A stretch of 64,000 nt of DNA from Rhodanobacter sp. GTDB lineage: Bacteria > Pseudomonadota > Gammaproteobacteria > Xanthomonadales > Rhodanobacteraceae. The DNA is taken from positions 225,126 to 289,125 of the forward strand of contig SCRM01000005.1 of assembly GCA_004298045.1 (NCBI GenBank). The letters run 5' to 3'. Under the pieces are notes generated by a model. The model was given only the letters and a program-made list of their open reading frames with translations. It was not told where the DNA came from and ran no database searches. Both the position numbers and the translations under genes were made by a program. Positions 36,756-46,375 of the stretch are shown here, piece by piece; within the stretch, counting starts at the first letter, position 1; every line of letters starts with the position of its first letter.

Positions 36756-36791
36756 AACGCAAAACGGCGCGGCGACGCGCCGTTTTGCGTT
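36756..36791 (+). terminator. Strong hairpin between rpmF and fabH
   Basis: A perfect 16-bp stem (AACGCAAAACGGCGCG and its complement) closed by a GCGA tetraloop. The T-run is only GTTTTG within the stem, so it may act as an attenuator or mRNA-processing and stabilising structure more than as a full terminator. plsX, common at this point in other bacteria, is not here. Confidence 0.65.
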
Positions 36792-36889
36792 ACGGGCAGG
36801 AAACAACGGCGCAGGCCGCCGGCTCCGGACGGTTGCGCATGCGCCGGCCGCAGCGTTCAATGCACAGCTCACGTCTGACGGAAAGCGCA

Positions 36890-37864
36890 ATGGCTCCGAT
36901 CTACTCCCGCATCATCGCCACCGGCAGTGCGCTGCCTGAGCGCGTGGTCACTAACGCGGATCTCGAAAAGATGGTCGAGACCAGCGACGAATGGATCCGT
37001 AGCCGCACCGGTATCCGCCAACGGCATATTGCGGCCGACGGCCAAACCACCGGCGATCTCGCGTTTGCCGCGGCCAAGCAGGCGCTCGAGCGCGCCGGCG
37101 TCAAGGCTGACGAGCTGGACATGATCGTGCTCGGCACGACCACGCCGGACATCGTGTTTCCCTCTACTGCCTGCCTCATCCAGCACCGACTGGGTGCCAA
37201 CGGCTGCGCGGCGTTCGACGTCAACGCCGCCTGCTCGGGCTTCATGTACGCGCTCGGCATCGTCGACAAATTCATCAAGACCGGGCAGGTGAAAAAGGCG
37301 TTGGTGGTTGGCGCCGAGACGCTCACCCGCATGGTCGACTGGAACGACCGCAGCACCTGCGTGCTGTTCGGCGATGGCGCTGGCGCGGTGGTGCTCGAAG
37401 CCGCGAGCGAGCCGGGCATCTACGCCACGTGCCTGCATGCCGACGGTGGCTACAAGGAGTTGTTGTACAACCCGGTCGGCGTTTCGGTCGGCTTCACCGA
37501 CGAGAAGAACCATGGCGTGCGCATCTGCATGTCCGGGCGCGAAGTGTTCAAGGTGGCGGTGAAAACCCTCGACTCGCTGGTGGAGGAAACCCTGCAAGCG
37601 GCCGGCATGGAGGAGTCGCAGGTGGATTGGCTGATTCCGCATCAGGCCAACCTGCGCATCATCGAGGCCACTGCCAAGCGGCTGAAGCTGCCGATGGAGC
37701 GCGTGATCGTGACCGTCGACCAGCATGCGAACACCTCGTCCGGTTCGGTGCCGCTGGCACTGGATTACGCGGTGCAATCGGGCAAGGTGCAGCGCGGGCA
37801 GAATCTGCTGCTCGAAGCCTTCGGCGGCGGGTTTACCTGGGCTTCGGCGTTGTTGAGGTTTTGA
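36890..37864 (+). CDS. fabH: 3-oxoacyl-ACP synthase III
   Basis: A 324-residue condensing enzyme that starts fatty-acid synthesis from acyl-CoA and malonyl-ACP. The catalytic Cys115 is in FDVNAACSGFMYAL, the His in WLIPHQANLRII, and the Asn in DQHANTSSGSVPLAL. The ATG at 36890 follows GGAAAG. Length matches the family. fabD follows after a 124-base gap that starts with a GGGATTGGG-type repeat. Confidence 0.97.
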   Translation: MAPIYSRIIATGSALPERVVTNADLEKMVETSDEWIRSRTGIRQRHIAADGQTTGDLAFAAAKQALERAGVKADELDMIVLGTTTPDIVFPSTACLIQHRLGANGCAAFDVNAACSGFMYALGIVDKFIKTGQVKKALVVGAETLTRMVDWNDRSTCVLFGDGAGAVVLEAASEPGIYATCLHADGGYKELLYNPVGVSVGFTDEKNHGVRICMSGREVFKVAVKTLDSLVEETLQAAGMEESQVDWLIPHQANLRIIEATAKRLKLPMERVIVTVDQHANTSSGSVPLALDYAVQSGKVQRGQNLLLEAFGGGFTWASALLRF

Positions 37865-37866
37865 GA

Positions 37867-37884
37867 GCCGGGATTGGGAATTCG
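37867..37884. repeat. GGGATTGGGAATTCG repeat in the fabH-fabD gap
   Basis: A short member of the intergenic family also found at 1164-1324, 29101 and 51028 (here GCCGGGATTGGGAATTCG). It is followed by 104 bases without other features. Confidence 0.5.
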
Positions 37885-37988
37885 AAGGAGCGGGCTTCGC
37901 GGCGAGTGCGCGGCGGCTTGTTCCCTTGCATTCGCGCGCCGGGCGCATGAATGCGGACCTCCGACGACAACCATTCGAGGGTGGATTC

Positions 37989-38936
37989 ATGAGTGACGTG
38001 GCGGCCAATCTGGCGTTCGTGTTTCCGGGGCAGGGCTCGCAATCGGTCGGCATGCTGGCCGAACTGGCGGCGGCGCATCCGGAGGTGAAAGCGACCTTCG
38101 ATGAGGCCTCGCAGGGGGCCGGCATCGACCTGTGGGCGCTGAGCCAGCAAGGGCCGGAGGAAGAACTCGGGCGCACCGAACACACCCAGCCGGCGTTGCT
38201 CGCCGCGAGCGTGGCGGTGTGGCGCGTATGGCAGAAGCAGGGCGGCGCACAGCCGGCGCAGCTCGCCGGCCACAGTCTTGGCGAATACAGCGCGCTGGTG
38301 TGTGCCGGCGCCCTGTCGCTGCACGCCGCGGCGGCGCTGGTGGCCGAGCGTGGGCGACTGATGCAGGCCGCCGTGCCGGCCGGCGTGGGCGCAATGGCGG
38401 CCATCATCGGCGGCGACGATGCGCAGATTGCGCAGGTGTGCGCCGAACAGGCGCACGGGCAAGTGGTGGCGCCGGCCAACTACAACTCGCCGGGGCAGCT
38501 GGTGATTTCCGGGCATGCCGAGGCGGTTGATCGCGTGCTGGCGGCGCTCACCGGGCTCGGCGTGAAGCGCGCGATCAAGCTGGCGGTGTCGGTGCCCTCG
38601 CATTGCGCGCTGATGCGCGAAGCGGCCGACCAGCTGGCTGGGCGCATGGCGAAGCTCGACTGGCGGCAGCCGTCGCTGCCGGTGATCCAGAACGTCCAGG
38701 GCAAGCATTACGCCACGCTCGACGAGATCCGTGGCGCGCTTGCGCAGCAGCTTTACATGCCAGTGCGCTGGACACAGTGCGTCGAGGCGCTGGTGGTCGG
38801 CGGCGCCACGCGCGTGGCCGAATGCGGCCCCGGCAAAGTGCTGTCCGGGCTGATGCGGCGCATCGACAAGTCGCTCGAAGCCCACGCGCTGGGCACACCC
38901 GAAGAGTTCGACGCGACGCTCGCTGCGTGGGCATGA
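37989..38936 (+). CDS. fabD: Malonyl-CoA:ACP transacylase
   Basis: A 315-residue transferase that loads malonyl on ACP. FVFPGQGSQSVGML near the N-terminus, nucleophile Ser96 in LAGHSLGEYSALV and catalytic His in SVPSHCALMREAA are present. The ATG at 37989 gives the usual start; the upstream part of the ORF is not conserved. Confidence 0.97.
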   Translation: MSDVAANLAFVFPGQGSQSVGMLAELAAAHPEVKATFDEASQGAGIDLWALSQQGPEEELGRTEHTQPALLAASVAVWRVWQKQGGAQPAQLAGHSLGEYSALVCAGALSLHAAAALVAERGRLMQAAVPAGVGAMAAIIGGDDAQIAQVCAEQAHGQVVAPANYNSPGQLVISGHAEAVDRVLAALTGLGVKRAIKLAVSVPSHCALMREAADQLAGRMAKLDWRQPSLPVIQNVQGKHYATLDEIRGALAQQLYMPVRWTQCVEALVVGGATRVAECGPGKVLSGLMRRIDKSLEAHALGTPEEFDATLAAWA

Positions 38937-38973
38937 TCCATCGCACCGTTTTCATCTTTACGGAGTCCGAACG

Positions 38974-39717
38974 ATGAGCCACCCCCTGCAGGGCGAAATT
39001 GCGCTGGTCACCGGCGCCAGCCGTGGCATTGGCGCGGCCATTGCCGACGAACTGGCGGCCCTCGGCGCCACTGTGGTCGGCACCGCCACCAGCGATGCCG
39101 GCGCCACGGCGATCGGCGCACGCCTGGCGCCGCAGGGCGGACACGGGCGCGTGCTGAATGTCACCGACTCGGCGGCGGTCGAAGCCCTGATCGAAGCCAT
39201 TGCGAAGGAATTCGGCGCGGTATCGATCCTGGTCAACAATGCCGGCATCACCCGCGACCAGCTCCTGCTGCGCATGCCGGAGGCGGACTGGCAGGCGATC
39301 CTCGACACCAACCTCACTTCGGTCTACCGCACTTCGAAAGCCGTGCTGCGCGGGATGATGAAGGCGCGCAAGGGCCGCATCATCTCGATCGCTTCGGTGA
39401 TCGGGCTGACCGGCAACCCCGGGCAGTCGAACTACGCGGCGGCGAAGGCCGGCATCATCGCGTTTTCCAAGAGCCTTGCGCGCGAGATCGGCTCGCGCGG
39501 CATCACCGTGAACGTGGTCGCGCCGGGCTTCATCGACACCGACATGACACGCGCGTTGCCGGAGTCGGCCAAACAGGGGCTGCTCGGGCAGATCGCGCTC
39601 GGCCGGCTGGGCGCCGCGGCCGACATTGCGCATGCCGTGGCGTTTCTTGCTTCGCCGGCGGCGGCCTATATCACCGGCGAAACGTTGCACGTCAACGGCG
39701 GCATGTACATGGCGTGA
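38974..39717 (+). CDS. fabG: 3-oxoacyl-ACP reductase
   Basis: A 247-residue short-chain dehydrogenase using NADPH. The Rossmann motif TGASRGIGAAIADEL, NNAGITRD, and the active-site Ser...YAAAKAG (Tyr-x3-Lys) are present. Length and neighbours are standard for the elongation cycle. The gap to acpP is 229 bases, which carries a likely separate acpP promoter. Confidence 0.97.
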   Translation: MSHPLQGEIALVTGASRGIGAAIADELAALGATVVGTATSDAGATAIGARLAPQGGHGRVLNVTDSAAVEALIEAIAKEFGAVSILVNNAGITRDQLLLRMPEADWQAILDTNLTSVYRTSKAVLRGMMKARKGRIISIASVIGLTGNPGQSNYAAAKAGIIAFSKSLAREIGSRGITVNVVAPGFIDTDMTRALPESAKQGLLGQIALGRLGAAADIAHAVAFLASPAAAYITGETLHVNGGMYMA

Positions 39718-39878
39718 GCGGCGTGCCGGCGTTTGAAACGATGACACTCCATACGCACACGCATATCAAACCATTCGCACCGTCGCGCGTTTTCGGCGAC
39801 AATTGCGCGTTCGCGCCGATGGCAAGTCGGCTTCGCAGCATCCACGGTGGACACGTGGCGCGCGGGTTTCCCGGCCAC

Positions 39879-39884
39879 TACAAT
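39879..39884 (+). promoter_or_regulatory. Candidate -10 box of an acpP promoter
   Basis: TACAAT stands 62 bases upstream of the acpP start within the 229-base fabG-acpP gap. The -35 region is a poor match. An extra promoter here would fit the high demand for ACP. Confidence 0.35.
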
Positions 39885-39946
39885 CCGCCGGTCTTTGTCG
39901 GCCGCGAGCCGGCTTACAACACTTTCTCCGTGGGAGGTTTGGCAAC

Positions 39947-40186
39947 ATGAGCACCATCGAAGAGCGCGTCAAGAAGATCGTCGTCGAGCAATTGGGCGTG
40001 AAGGAAGACGAAGTCACGGCGAATGCCTCGTTTGTGGACGATCTCGGCGCCGACTCGCTCGACACCGTCGAGCTGGTGATGGCCCTCGAGGAAGAATTCG
40101 AGACCGAGATCCCGGACGAGGACGCCGAGAAGATCACCACCGTGCAGCAGGCCGTGGACTACATCAAGGCCCACACCAAGGAATGA
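39947..40186 (+). CDS. acpP: Acyl carrier protein
   Basis: A 79-residue acidic carrier of growing acyl chains. Ser37 in [20 protein letters not shown] receives the 4'-phosphopantetheine. GGGAGG lies ahead of the ATG at 39947. Confidence 0.98.
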   Translation: MSTIEERVKKIVVEQLGVKEDEVTANASFVDDLGADSLDTVELVMALEEEFETEIPDEDAEKITTVQQAVDYIKAHTKE

Positions 40187-40238
40187 CCTGTCGGTTGGCC
40201 GGCGGCGTGTTCCGCAAGCCGCACGACAACACCGGAAG

Positions 40239-40264
40239 CTGCGCCGCGAGGGCGCAGTTTTCGT
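40239..40264 (+). terminator. Terminator/attenuator after acpP
   Basis: CTGCGCC and GGCGCAG make a 7-bp stem with a GCGAG loop, followed by TTTTCGTTT. It would let acpP be made in excess over fabF. Confidence 0.65.
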
Positions 40265-40367
40265 TTGTGCAACCCGCCACGTCCGACCCCGTATGGTGGA
40301 CGAACGGCGTGCGCCGCCAACGCGGTGTCGCGCGTGGGCGATTCCCGAGACACGAAGGAAAAGCAGC

Positions 40368-41609
40368 ATGAGCAAGCGACGCGTGGTAGTTACCGGCATG
40401 GGCATCATTTCGCCGGTTGGCAATGATCTGTCCAGCGCCTGGAACAACCTGCTCGCAGGCGTGAGTGGCATCGGTCCGGTCACCCATTTCGACGCCAGCG
40501 GCTACGCGACGCGCATCGCCGGGCAGGTGAAGGATTTCAATCCCACCGACTGGGTATCGCCGAAAGACGTCAAGAAGATGGACCACTTCATCCAGTACGG
40601 CATTGCCGCCGGGACCCAGGCGATGCGCGACGCCGGGCTGGAGGTGAGCGAGGCCAATGCACCGCGCATTGGCGTGGCAGTGGGCGCCGGTATCGGCGGC
40701 CTCAACACCATCGAGGACACCTCGATCGAGCTGCATGAAAAAGGCCCGCGCCGGGTGTCGCCGTTCTTCGTGCCCAGCTCCATCGTCAACATGGTGTCCG
40801 GCTATCTGTCGATCATGTTCGGCCTGAAAGGGCCCAACATCGCCTGCGTCACCGCCTGCGCCACGGCTACCCATAACATCGGCCTGGCCGCGCGCATGAT
40901 CCAGTACGGCGACGCCGACGCCATGCTGGCTGGCGGCGCCGAGTTCGCCACCACTGGCACCGCGATGGCCGGGTTCTGCTCGGCCAAGGCAATGTCCACC
41001 CGCAACGACGATCCGACCCACGCGAGTCGCCCGTGGGACAAGGATCGCGACGGTTTCGTGCTGTCCGATGGCGCCGGTGTACTGGTGCTGGAGGAATACG
41101 AAGCGGCGAAGGCGCGCGGCGCGCGCATCTATGCCGAGCTGATCGGTTTCGGCATGAGCGGCGACGCCCACCACATCACCGCGCCAAGCGAAGGCGGCGA
41201 AGGGGCGGCGCGCTGCATGGAAAACACCTTGCGCGATGCCGGCCTGAATCCGACCGAGGTGCAGTACATCAACGCGCACGGCACCTCGACGCCGCTCGGC
41301 GACCTAGGTGAGGTGATGGCCGCCAAGCGCGTGTTTGGCGATCACGCCTACAAACTCGCCATGAGCTCGACCAAATCGGTCACCGGCCATTTGCTCGGTG
41401 CCGCCGGTGGCGTCGAGGCGATCTTCTCCATTCTCGCGCTGCGCGATCAGGTGTTGCCGCCGACGATGAATCTCGATGTGCCGGGCGAAGGTTGCGATCT
41501 CGATTTCGTACCCAACACTGCGCGCCAGGTGAAAGACCTGAACGTGGTGATGTCCAATTCGTTCGGTTTTGGCGGCACCAACGGCACGCTGGCGTTCCGT
41601 CGCGTTTGA
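40368..41609 (+). CDS. fabF: 3-oxoacyl-ACP synthase II
   Basis: A 413-residue elongation condensing enzyme. The nucleophile is Cys164 in [13 protein letters not shown]; His residues are in [11 protein letters not shown] and [13 protein letters not shown]. It begins [12 protein letters not shown], the usual FabF start. pabB begins one base after the stop. Confidence 0.98.
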   Translation: MSKRRVVVTGMGIISPVGNDLSSAWNNLLAGVSGIGPVTHFDASGYATRIAGQVKDFNPTDWVSPKDVKKMDHFIQYGIAAGTQAMRDAGLEVSEANAPRIGVAVGAGIGGLNTIEDTSIELHEKGPRRVSPFFVPSSIVNMVSGYLSIMFGLKGPNIACVTACATATHNIGLAARMIQYGDADAMLAGGAEFATTGTAMAGFCSAKAMSTRNDDPTHASRPWDKDRDGFVLSDGAGVLVLEEYEAAKARGARIYAELIGFGMSGDAHHITAPSEGGEGAARCMENTLRDAGLNPTEVQYINAHGTSTPLGDLGEVMAAKRVFGDHAYKLAMSSTKSVTGHLLGAAGGVEAIFSILALRDQVLPPTMNLDVPGEGCDLDFVPNTARQVKDLNVVMSNSFGFGGTNGTLAFRRV

Positions 41610-41610
41610 C

Positions 41611-42963
41611 GTGACGGCTGGCCTGTGCCGCACGCTCGCCGGCCGGCGCGATCTGCTCGCGCCGGCTGCCGCGTTTCCCGTGCGTTATCCCGCGCTGCTC
41701 GAAAGCGTGCTGCACGGCACGCCCCAGGCGCGCTACGACATCCTGTTCGGTTTCCCGCAAGACCGGCTTGAGCTGGGGGCCGATGGCCGCGTGCGCGACG
41801 TGCACGGCGCCGTCAAGGGAACGCGCTTTCTGGAAGCGCTGGATGCGGCGTGGCAGGCCGAGCGCACACCCGAAGCCGACGACGGCTTGCCGTTCCACGG
41901 CGGCTGGGTGTTGCTGCTGACCTATGAACTGGCGCGCGAAATCGAACCGACACTGGCGCTGCCGACGAGTAACCGCATGCCAGTGGCCATGGCGCTGCGC
42001 TGTCCGGTGGCCGCCATCGTCGACCATGTACGCGGGTGCACTTCCCTCGTTGCCGAGCCGGGGCATGCAGCTGAGCTGGACCAGCTCGAAGCCGACCTTG
42101 CATCAGCGGACGGGCTGCCGCCATTGCCGGCTCCCCTCGGCGTGACCGAGGACGAACCCGCGCGGTTTCTCGACGGCGTTGCGCGCATCCACCAGCACCT
42201 GCGCGCCGGCGACATCTTTCAGGTGAACCTGTCGCGCGCATGGCGGGCAACTTACGCCGAAGCACCGCCGCCAGCGGCCCTGTACGCGGCGTTGCGCCGT
42301 GCCAATCCCGCGCCGTTTGCGGGCCTCCTGCAGCAACCGGGCTGGGCGGTCGCCAGCTCCTCGCCGGAACGCCTGCTCGAACTGCGCCATGGCGAGGCGC
42401 AGACCCGTCCGATCGCCGGTACCCGCCCCCGGGTGCCGGGCGACGACGACCCGGCGCGCATCCGCGAGCTGGTGGGCAACGTCAAGGAGCGCGCCGAGCA
42501 CGTGATGCTGATCGACCTCGAGCGCAATGATCTCGGCCGCGTGTGCGTGCCCGGTTCGGTCGCGGTCAATGAGCTGATGACGGTGGAGAGCTACACCCAC
42601 GTGCATCACATCGTGTCCAACGTGCGTGGCCGCGTGCGCAACGGCGTGACGCCGGGCCAGGCGATTGCCGCGGTGTTTCCCGGCGGCACCATCACCGGCT
42701 GCCCCAAGGTGCGCTGCATGCAGATCATTGCCGCGCTCGAAGGCGAGCCGCGCGGCGCGTACACCGGTGCGCTCGGCTACCTCGACCGCAGCGGCGAGCT
42801 CGACCTCAACATCCTGATCCGCACCTTGGCGCTTGAAGGTGCCGGCGTGAGCTTGCGTGCCGGTGCCGGCATCGTGGTCGATTCGGTGGCCACGCGCGAG
42901 CTGGAGGAAACTCGCGCCAAGGCGCGCGGCCTGTTGCGTGCGCTTGGCGTGGAGAATGCCTGA
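41611..42963 (+). CDS. pabB: Aminodeoxychorismate synthase component I
   Basis: A 450-residue chorismate-using enzyme that makes 4-amino-4-deoxychorismate with PabA for folate synthesis. Motifs are AGDIFQVNLSRAW, PIAGTRPRVPG, VMLIDLERNDLGRV, HHIVSNVRGRV and GGTITGCPKVRCMQII. GTG at 41611, one base after fabF, is the chosen start. The position before pabC supports PabB over anthranilate synthase. Oddly, the residue in PIxGT is Ala269, whereas E. coli PabB has the Lys274 nucleophile there and TrpE has Ala. Confidence 0.9.
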   Translation: MTAGLCRTLAGRRDLLAPAAAFPVRYPALLESVLHGTPQARYDILFGFPQDRLELGADGRVRDVHGAVKGTRFLEALDAAWQAERTPEADDGLPFHGGWVLLLTYELAREIEPTLALPTSNRMPVAMALRCPVAAIVDHVRGCTSLVAEPGHAAELDQLEADLASADGLPPLPAPLGVTEDEPARFLDGVARIHQHLRAGDIFQVNLSRAWRATYAEAPPPAALYAALRRANPAPFAGLLQQPGWAVASSSPERLLELRHGEAQTRPIAGTRPRVPGDDDPARIRELVGNVKERAEHVMLIDLERNDLGRVCVPGSVAVNELMTVESYTHVHHIVSNVRGRVRNGVTPGQAIAAVFPGGTITGCPKVRCMQIIAALEGEPRGAYTGALGYLDRSGELDLNILIRTLALEGAGVSLRAGAGIVVDSVATRELEETRAKARGLLRALGVENA

Positions 42964-43778
42964 TGCGGGTGAATGGTGAGCCGGCGGCGCTGATCGCTGC
43001 CAATGACCGCGGGGTGATGTATGGCGACGGCCTGTTCGAAACGATCCGCTTCGAGCGCGGCAACGCCCCGCTGTGGCCGCGCCACATGGCGCGCCTCGCG
43101 CACGGGTGCGAACGGCTGAAATTGCCGGTGCCGGACACGGCGCTGCTGCAGCGCGAAGCACTGGCCGAAATTGGCGATCGCGAGCAGGCGGTGGTGCGCA
43201 TCACGCTCACGCGTGGCGTCGGCACGCGCGGTTATGCGCAGCCGGCAGCGGTGCAGGCGACACGCATCGTCGCCGCTTCGCCGTTGCCACGGCTGGAGCC
43301 CGCGATGTACCGCGACGGCATTCGCCTGTACCGGTGCCAGACCCGCCTGGGCGATCAGCCGCAGCTGGCGGGCATCAAGCATCTGAACCGGCTCGAACAG
43401 GTGCTGGCACGCGCCGAATGGGACGATCCGGCCATGGCCGAAGGGCTGGTCTGCGACACCCACGGCAACGCGATTTCGGCGACCGCCGCCAACCTCTTTG
43501 CGGTGATCGATGGCAACGTCGTCACGCCTGGCGTCGAGCGCTGCGGAGTGGCCGGGGTGATGCGGGCGGAAGTGCTGGCGGCGTTGCCCGGCGTGGCAGC
43601 ACGCAACCTGCCGCTGGCCGAGTGCCTGGCCGCCGACGAGGTCTTTCTCTCCTCCAGTGTTCGCGGCATTCTGCCCGTTCGTGCCGTGGGCGATGCCCGG
43701 TTTGCCGCACCCGGCACGGTCGCGCGCGCCATGCTGCAACACTGGTGCGAACTCGGCTTTTCGATGGGGCAGGCATGA
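42963..43778 (+). CDS. pabC: Aminodeoxychorismate lyase
   Basis: A 271-residue PLP enzyme of fold type IV that releases pyruvate to give p-aminobenzoate. Family features are NDRGVMYGDGLFETIRF, the PLP lysine in QLAGIKHLNRLEQV and AEGLVCDTHGNAISATAANLF. Its ATG overlaps the pabB stop (TGATG). Confidence 0.95.
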   Translation: MRVNGEPAALIAANDRGVMYGDGLFETIRFERGNAPLWPRHMARLAHGCERLKLPVPDTALLQREALAEIGDREQAVVRITLTRGVGTRGYAQPAAVQATRIVAASPLPRLEPAMYRDGIRLYRCQTRLGDQPQLAGIKHLNRLEQVLARAEWDDPAMAEGLVCDTHGNAISATAANLFAVIDGNVVTPGVERCGVAGVMRAEVLAALPGVAARNLPLAECLAADEVFLSSSVRGILPVRAVGDARFAAPGTVARAMLQHWCELGFSMGQA

Positions 43779-44818
43779 TGCGCGTGGCATGGCGTAGCAA
43801 GCGGTTTCGTCTCGGCCTGCTGCTGGCAATCGGCGTGGCCGTGCTCGCTGGCGCCGGTTGGTTATGGCACGACTTCACGCGTTTTGTACGGGCGCCGCTG
43901 CAAGTCGCGACGGCCGGCGAAACCGTGGACATCGCGCGCGGCACTGGTTTCAAGGATATCGTCGGCCAGCTGCATCGCCAGCACCTGACAAGCGCGCCCG
44001 CGTGGTACTGGCGCGCGCTGGCGTTACGGCTCGGCGTGGTCGGCAAGCTGCATGCGGGTGAATACGCCGCGCCGCCAGGCATCACGCCCCGCGAGCTGCT
44101 GGCGAACATGGCATCCGGCAAGGTGCTGCAACGCAACTTCACCATTGTCGATGGCTGGACGTTCCGCGAATTGCTGGCTGCGCTCGGGCGTGCCGACAAG
44201 TTGCAACACGCCACGACCACGATGGACGCCGCCGCGATCATGCGCGCCATTGGCGCGTCCGGCGACGCGCCGGAAGGCTGGTTTTTGCCCGAGACCTACG
44301 CCTACGTGAAGGGCGACAGCGATCTGGACATCCTGCGCCGCGCCCATGGGGCGATGGTGAAGCTGCTCGCGCAGATGTGGCCGGCGCGCGCGCAAGGGCT
44401 GCCGCTGGCCACGCCATACGATGCGCTGATTTTCGCCTCCATCGTGGAAAAGGAAACCGGCCGCGCCGACGAGCGTGCGAAAATCGCCGGCGTGTTCGTC
44501 CGCCGACTCGAGGATCACATGTTGCTGCAGACCGACCCGTCGGTGATTTACGGCATGGGTGAGCGTTATCAGGGCAAGATCCGCAAGGTCGACCTCACCA
44601 CCGACACCCCGTACAACACCTACACCCGCGCCGGCCTGCCGCCCACGCCGATCGCGCTGCCCGGCAAGCCGGCCTTGGAGGCCGCCCTGCATCCGCAATC
44701 CGGCACTGCGCTGTATTTCGTCGCACGCGGCGACGGCACTCACGTGTTCGCCGACACGCTGGCCGAGCAGAACCGCAACGTCGCCTGCTACCAGCTCAAG
44801 CGCTGCAGCCATGACTGA
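43775..44818 (+). CDS. mltG: Endolytic transglycosylase MltG
   Basis: A 347-residue inner-membrane lytic transglycosylase that cuts nascent peptidoglycan and ends glycan strands. It has one N-terminal TM helix (LGLLLAIGVAVLAGAGWLW), a LysM-like region and the YceG domain with the catalytic Glu in FASIVEKETGRADER and later RKVDLTTDTPYNTYTRAGLPPTP. ATGA overlap with pabC. Confidence 0.95.
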   Translation: MMRVAWRSKRFRLGLLLAIGVAVLAGAGWLWHDFTRFVRAPLQVATAGETVDIARGTGFKDIVGQLHRQHLTSAPAWYWRALALRLGVVGKLHAGEYAAPPGITPRELLANMASGKVLQRNFTIVDGWTFRELLAALGRADKLQHATTTMDAAAIMRAIGASGDAPEGWFLPETYAYVKGDSDLDILRRAHGAMVKLLAQMWPARAQGLPLATPYDALIFASIVEKETGRADERAKIAGVFVRRLEDHMLLQTDPSVIYGMGERYQGKIRKVDLTTDTPYNTYTRAGLPPTPIALPGKPALEAALHPQSGTALYFVARGDGTHVFADTLAEQNRNVACYQLKRCSHD

Positions 44819-45446
44819 GCGCGGCCGTTTCATCACGCTGGAAGGCGGCGAGGGCGCCGGCAAGAGCACCTTGATCGCCGGCCTCAAGGCGGATTTCGAG
44901 CGCCGCGGCATCGACCTGGTGCTGACCCGCGAACCGGGCGGTACGCCGCTGGGCGAGGCGGTGCGCGGCATCGTGCTCGATCCCGCGCAGCGCGGGTTGT
45001 GCGCGGAAACCGAACTGCTCTTGATGTTTGCCGCGCGCGCGCAGCTGGTGCGCGAAGTCATCGCGCCGGCGCTGGCCGCCGGGCGCTGGGTGCTCGGCGA
45101 CCGCTACGTCGACGCCAGCTATGCCTACCAGGGCGGCGGTCGCGGGCAACCGGCGGCGCGCATCGCCGAGCTGGAGCGCTGGGCGTGCGCCGGCATCCAG
45201 CCCGATCTCACCTTGTTGCTCGACTTGCCGATTGCCGCCGGCCGTGCGCGCGCGCAAAACCGCGGCGCCGTGGATCGTATCGAGGTCGAGGCCGACGGCT
45301 TCTTCGAGCGCGTACGGGCTGCCTATCGCGCCCGGGCCGCCGCCGAACCGCAGCGCTTCCGGGTGATCGATGCCGGCCAGTCGATCGACGTCGTGTTGCG
45401 CGCCGCGCTCGCCGCGGTGGCGCCGTTATTCGGGGCGGTGCCATGA
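44811..45446 (+). CDS. tmk: Thymidylate kinase
   Basis: A 211-residue kinase that phosphorylates dTMP. The P-loop is LEGGEGAGKSTLIAGL; LTREPGGTPLGEAVR and the DR motif VLGDRYVDASYAYQGGGRG bind substrate. The ATG at 44811 lies inside the end of mltG (8-base overlap). Confidence 0.97.
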   Translation: MTERGRFITLEGGEGAGKSTLIAGLKADFERRGIDLVLTREPGGTPLGEAVRGIVLDPAQRGLCAETELLLMFAARAQLVREVIAPALAAGRWVLGDRYVDASYAYQGGGRGQPAARIAELERWACAGIQPDLTLLLDLPIAAGRARAQNRGAVDRIEVEADGFFERVRAAYRARAAAEPQRFRVIDAGQSIDVVLRAALAAVAPLFGAVP

Positions 45447-46375
45447 GCCCGCCGTGGCATGCCGATCCATGGGCGCGTCTGCAGGCGCGCCACACGCGCG
45501 GCGCGCTGCCGCATGCCCTGTTGTTTTGCGGTCCGGCCGGCCTCGGCAAGCGCGGGTTCGTGCGCCGGTTTGCGCGCGGCCTGTTGTGCGAGCGCCCGGT
45601 GGACGGCGCGGCCTGCGGCAGCTGCCGCACCTGCCGCTTGCTGGATGCCGGCACGCACCCCGACCTGATCGAGATCGGCTTTGCCCTGCGCAAGGACGGC
45701 ACGCCGCGCACCGAGATCATTGTCGACCAGATCCGCGAGCTCTCCGCGCGGCTGGCGATGAGCAGCCAGTTTGGCGGCTGGAAGGTCACCGTGATCGACC
45801 CCGCCGATGCAATGAATACCGCGGCGGCCAATGCGTTGCTGAAGACGCTCGAAGAGCCGGCCGCACAAACCTTGCTGATGCTGTTGGCGGATGCGCCGTG
45901 GCGCTTGCCGCAAACCATCCGCAGCCGTTGCCAGCGGGTCGAGTTTGCCCTGCCGCCGCGCGCGCAGGCGCTGGCGTGGCTTGAGGCGCAAGGCGTGACC
46001 GGCGCTGCCGCCGCGCTCGATGCGGCCTTGGGCAACCCCGGCCTGGCGCAAGCCTGGTCGCAATCGGGTGCGCTGGAACGGCGTACCGGCGTGCGGCGCG
46101 ACCTGGCTGCGTTGGCCAGCGGGCGCGGAGAGGTGGCCGGCGTGGCCGCAGCCTGGCTGGCGGACGAGCCGGCGCAGCGGCTGTGGTTTGCGGCGCAGGC
46201 CGCCGCCGACGAGCGCCGCGCGCGCGCAGCGCAGGCGCGCCCCGCGCTGGGCAGTGTGCTGGCGGACGAGGCGTTGGCACAGTGGTACGCGGCCGCCAAC
46301 CGCACGCGCGATCGCCTGCGCACCACGCTGCGCGCCGACCTGATGCTGCTGGAACTTCTCGTGCAATGGCGTTGA
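45443..46375 (+). CDS. holB: DNA polymerase III delta' subunit
   Basis: A 310-residue clamp-loader subunit. The degenerate P-loop CGPAGLGKRGFV, zinc cysteines CGSCRTCRLLDAGTHPD, and DAMNTAAANALLKTLEEP plus SRCQRVEF are seen. ATGA overlap with tmk. The C-terminal part is Ala-rich and diverged, as usual for HolB. Confidence 0.94.
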   Translation: MSPPWHADPWARLQARHTRGALPHALLFCGPAGLGKRGFVRRFARGLLCERPVDGAACGSCRTCRLLDAGTHPDLIEIGFALRKDGTPRTEIIVDQIRELSARLAMSSQFGGWKVTVIDPADAMNTAAANALLKTLEEPAAQTLLMLLADAPWRLPQTIRSRCQRVEFALPPRAQALAWLEAQGVTGAAAALDAALGNPGLAQAWSQSGALERRTGVRRDLAALASGRGEVAGVAAAWLADEPAQRLWFAAQAAADERRARAAQARPALGSVLADEALAQWYAAANRTRDRLRTTLRADLMLLELLVQWR

